64,000 nt of DNA from Arachis hypogaea (Eukaryota > Streptophyta > Magnoliopsida > Fabales > Fabaceae). Position 1 is the stretch's first letter; every line of letters begins with the position of its first letter. The notes under the pieces were generated by a model. That model did no database searches. It was not told where the DNA came from and saw only the letters and a list, made by a program, of their open reading frames with translations. Shown in pieces: positions 60,999 through 64,000 of this stretch. The translations under genes and the position numbers were made by a program. The stretch spans positions 72,830,841 to 72,894,840 of the forward strand of contig NC_092048.1 in the NCBI RefSeq assembly GCF_003086295.3, in the 5' to 3' direction.

Positions 60999-62225
60999 AC
61001 CTCCCCACACTTAAAGATTGCACCGTCCTCGGTGCATGCTGAGATGTGCAAGTGGACGGGCTGCTCCAACTGATGCTTTTCTTCAAAAATTGTGCAGATG
61101 AACTTGTCTGTTACCCCATTGAGAAGCTGTGTCCCTTTCTCTTTTTCAGTGGCCATCCTGAAAGAAGTGAAAAGGGAAGAAAGATAACCAAAAAATAAAG
61201 ATAGAAAAAAAATAAAATATGGTTGGGTTAATGCCAAATAATGAGGGTCACAATTACTTGGTAGCTACAACATGCAAGTGAGAAAACAGTAGAAGCAAAT
61301 GGCATATCAATAGTGCAAAAATTGCAACAATGGGGAGAAGATAGTGGGACATGAAAGACAATATAAATTCATGTCAATGCAAAGGAATACAAGTATCAGA
61401 AAAGATCGGCATTGACAGATAAATAATATCATCCAACAGTGTAAAACAAGTCACTAAGCACCAAAATAATACCAGAAAAGATACAACAGTTGAATAAGAA
61501 CATGTAACACCAAAGGAAAAATAATAAACTTAGAAAAGAAAATAAAAATAAAAATATGCACAAAATTAAAATGCAGAGAAGAAAAAAATGTAAATGCAGT
61601 AAAGATAGAAGTTAAAGAAATGAAGAAGAAGAAAGGGAGAAAGGAGGAAGAAAGAAGGAGAAAGGAGAGAAGAAAGAAGTAAGAAATGAGAAATAGGGCA
61701 CGACGCGCGCGCGGGCATCACACGTACGCGTGAAAACTGAGTTGGCCATTCGACGCGTAAGCATCGCCCACACGTACGTGTGGGTGGTAAGCGAAAGGAC
61801 GCGCACACGTCAGGGACGCGTACGCATGGGTGATTTTGTGCCTCTAGCACAGTGCCAGCCCCAGACCATCACAACTCTCTGTTCAGCACGCTCTTTACGC
61901 TGATTGCCATATCCACGCGTACGCGTCGCTGATGCTTACGCGTGGGTTGAACTTTCTGCAGGGGATGCGTACGCGTCTTTCTGCAGGGGATGCGTACGCG
62001 TGAGGTATACGTACGCATGGTGTGGCTTGTGCGCCATGCACCCCTCCCGCGCGTCTCTCGCGCAACTCTCTGTTCAATTGCGCATACACATACGACGTGA
62101 GTGCGTCGTGGATGCTTGCGCGTTGATCCCTCTTTTTTTTATGCAAAATGCGGATGATGATGCAGAAATTATGGATGAACATTGATAAAAATAAAATAAT
62201 ATAAATCTAGGAATAAAAAGGGACG
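60999..62225 (-). other. Element E2 priming region and CpG-rich noncoding region
   Basis: Polypurine tract (minus: TTTAAGTGTGGGGAGGT, 60999-61015) and hairpin TGCACC/GGTGCA with loop GAGGAC at 61019-61036. 61560-61700 is A/G-rich. 61700-62120 has many ACGCGT and ACGTACGCGT copies (CpG far denser than nearby). A few open frames here are produced by this repeat and are not supported. Confidence 0.7.
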
Positions 62226-62235
62226 GTCATACCAT

Positions 62236-62253
62236 GGTGGGTTGTCTCCCACC
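62236..62253 (-). other. Element E2 AGACAA-loop hairpin
   Basis: On the minus strand GGTGGG, loop AGACAA, CCCACC: a perfect 6-bp stem at the same position after the ORF as the AGGCAA hairpins in C, D and G. Confidence 0.75.
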
Positions 62254-62486
62254 TAACACTTTTAGTTAAAGCCCTTAAGTTGGACACTTGGTGAGCTCCT
62301 TGTCAGGGCGGCTTGTGCTTGAACTCATCTTGAAACTTCCACCAATGCTTGGACTTCCAGTAAGCTCTATTAATACCAAGTAAATTCTCCAAGCTTTGAA
62401 GCTTTGAGCTCCCAAAATTAATCCTTATATATTTTAGGATCCCAAATCTTGTTTCTATACCCTTCTCTATATGGATCATCATTGTT

Positions 62487-64000
62487 CTAACCGGGTGACA
62501 GACAGTCTGAATTCTCTATGCAATACCAAACTCTTTTCTTAGATCCAACCAAAGGTTCACTAGTCCCACCCTTGCATCTAGCTCTTGAAGTATCAACCTT
62601 GATGAGCCTTGATTTGCAACTCCAGCCACTAAACATCCTTTTCTTACGCTTAATTCCACAAAGTCTCCTAAGTTGACCATCTATTTCAAGAATACCATAT
62701 TCAAGTGGAATGGTAATGCGAATAGAGACAAGCCTTACCCACTCAAATGAAGGAGTAGATGGCAACCTAGGTGGAGAAGTCTCCAATGTCCTTGACAAAG
62801 CGTACTCAACTCCCGTCCACCCTTTCCGAAGGATTTTTGCTTCCACATCATTCTCAGACTCAATCAGAGAAGAGTCTTCATATTCAAGGAGTTCAATTGC
62901 GGATGTAGATTCATCACTAGGAGGACTTGATTCATGATCCTCATCACCAAGGGAACTCACTTCTTCATTTATCACATCCAAGTCTTCATAGGGAACATGC
63001 CATGGAGGGTGTGCGCCTCCTTGACATCAATTTCAATCTTCTTAGAGGAATACTCTACAATTCTGGATTCCCAGGGAGATTCAGCGTCTCCTAAGTCTTC
63101 AACCACTTCTTCATCTTCAACTATTACGGCTTCCTCCACTTGTTCTAATACAAAATCACGTTCCTCATTGTCCACCGGAGTTTCTAGTGTCTCCTTCATG
63201 CTACGCTCTTCTAATGATTCTCCACATGTAGCCATGGGAGTGCTTTGAGGATCGAAGCGCAGAGAGGCGAAATTACCTGCTACCTCGGTCAAGGTAGCTA
63301 CGAACTCTTGTGTCGTCCTTTGCATCTCTCTTTGCCCTTGAAGATGAACACTTAAAGTGTCATTTATTGGAGATTGGGGTGGATATAAGGGTTCATTATT
63401 TGGGAGAAAAGGTTCATGATATAAGGGTGGTTCATCATGATGAGGGTGTGGTAGTTCAACACTCTCCATCTTTTCCACTTGTTGCACAACACACTTCAAT
63501 TCCTTGTTCTCAGGTTGAGATTCTTTAGCCATGAGAGCTTCAGGTGCTATTCGGCTTACCGCTTAGTCCAATTGATGAAGGGTTTCATGAAATTGATCCA
63601 GTGTTTTCTTGAGACGATCCTTTGACTCTTGTTCTGCTTGGATATCATAAGTAGGATCATATGGCTCTTGGATTGGTAGATATGGATATGGTGTATATGG
63701 AGGTGGTGGTTCTTGGGAGTAATTGGGTTGGAAATGAGATGGCTCTATGTATGGTTCATATGGCTCATAGGGTGGTTGATATTGTGGATATGGGTTAGGA
63801 TCATATGAGGGTGTTTGGTAGTAGGGGGCTTGTGAGTATGGTGGTTCAAAGCTATGTTGAGGAGGGGGTTCATAGGCATATGGTGGGGATTGTTGGTAAC
63901 TACAAGGGGGTTCACCATATCTATCATCTTGGTACGCACCTCGGAATGGCTCTTGACCATAGTAATTTGGTGGAGGTTGGTTGTCATGAAAGGGTCCACC
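62487..64000 (-). pseudogene. Element E2 ORF, Pro/Tyr-rich then acidic, broken and cut by the window edge
   Basis: Read from the right edge, the frame is Pro/Tyr/Glu-rich (YEPYEPY, PPPPYTPYPY) to TAA 63563-63565. It continues in the same frame from MAKES (63532) through a low-complexity acidic region (EEAVIVEDEEVVEDLGD) to about 63000. A frameshift near 62975-63010 moves to a second frame with SPPSDESTSAIELLEYEDSS and a basic end (GIKRKKRMFSGW), stopping at 62487. The order Pro/Tyr-rich, charged, basic recalls the ORFs of B and D, but I cannot claim homology. Function unknown. Confidence 0.65.

Larger units (their letters stand above)
56388..64000 (-). mobile_element. Element E1: minus-strand LTR retrotransposon, incomplete in window, broken by E2
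   Basis: Its 3' LTR is 56388-57851 and its interior begins at 57852. The left TSD would be GGCAC (56383-56387). E2 is inserted at 59331, and the rest of E1 lies beyond the window. Confidence 0.8.
59331..64000 (-). mobile_element. Element E2: minus-strand LTR retrotransposon inside E1, incomplete
   Basis: 3' LTR 59331-60998, polypurine tract 60999-61015, noncoding region with dense CpG palindromes, and a broken ORF 62487-64000. ACCTC (59326-59330) would be the left TSD; its partner is outside the window. Confidence 0.82.

Noticed and set aside
1..64000. Ordinary host genes, rRNA or functional tRNA genes
   Set aside because: Apart from the broken tRNA-Cys piece, nothing outside the retroelements has coding structure or RNA-gene features I can support.

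Overview
The window looks like plant nuclear heterochromatin, most likely from a peanut relative (genus Arachis, legume). The basis is the LTR type starting TGATGAGCGG, recognised from memory as the FIDEL/Feral kind of Arachis Ty3/gypsy element, tRNA-Asp-type primer binding sites, very AT-rich leaders and long LTRs. I find no ordinary host gene. Almost all of the 64 kb is LTR retrotransposons inserted into one another.

Layout, from target-site duplications (TSDs) and LTR ends. Element A (Tat-type Ty3/gypsy, + strand) starts at 66 and forms the oldest layer: LTR 66-4559, gag 4601-6150, protease 13284-13940, RT and RNase H 54701-56387. It is broken by F (81-4069, probable 4-kb solo LTR, TSD TTGGG), B (6151-13278, non-autonomous, TSD TCGGC/TTGGC), C (13941-54695, minus strand, FIDEL/Feral-like, TSD AACAG) and E1 (56388 to past the right edge, minus strand). 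C itself holds D (18119-37366, TSD GGTAT) and G (41608-51484, FIDEL/Feral-like, TSD CTAAA). E1 is broken by E2 (59331 to past the edge, minus strand). D is an LTR-internal-LTR-internal-LTR-internal-LTR array: four LTRs of 2560 bp and three nearly identical interiors within one TSD pair.

Only A carries recognisable pol. B, D, G and C (so far as visible) are non-autonomous: G and C have gag plus an Athila-type protease-like domain and no RT, RNase H or integrase; B and D carry one Pro/Tyr- and Glu/Lys-rich open frame of unknown function. C also has a second ORF resembling the 'putative plant transposon protein' family; in G most of that ORF is missing and a piece of tRNA-Cys sits at the breakpoint.

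The most interesting signal is shared noncoding architecture in otherwise different families. (1) A hairpin with loop near GAGGAC and a stem that changes by compensatory pairs lies just upstream of the plus-strand priming site of six elements, and a second copy lies inside four of them. (2) A hairpin with loop AGRCAA and covarying stem follows the ORF. (3) The 11-mer AAGTTTGGTGT occurs about 26 times. (4) A paired-repeat region precedes the 3' LTR. (5) Each family has its own CpG-containing iterated palindrome. These look like parts of a common cis-acting system by which non-autonomous elements could share the replication machinery of others; that function is inference.
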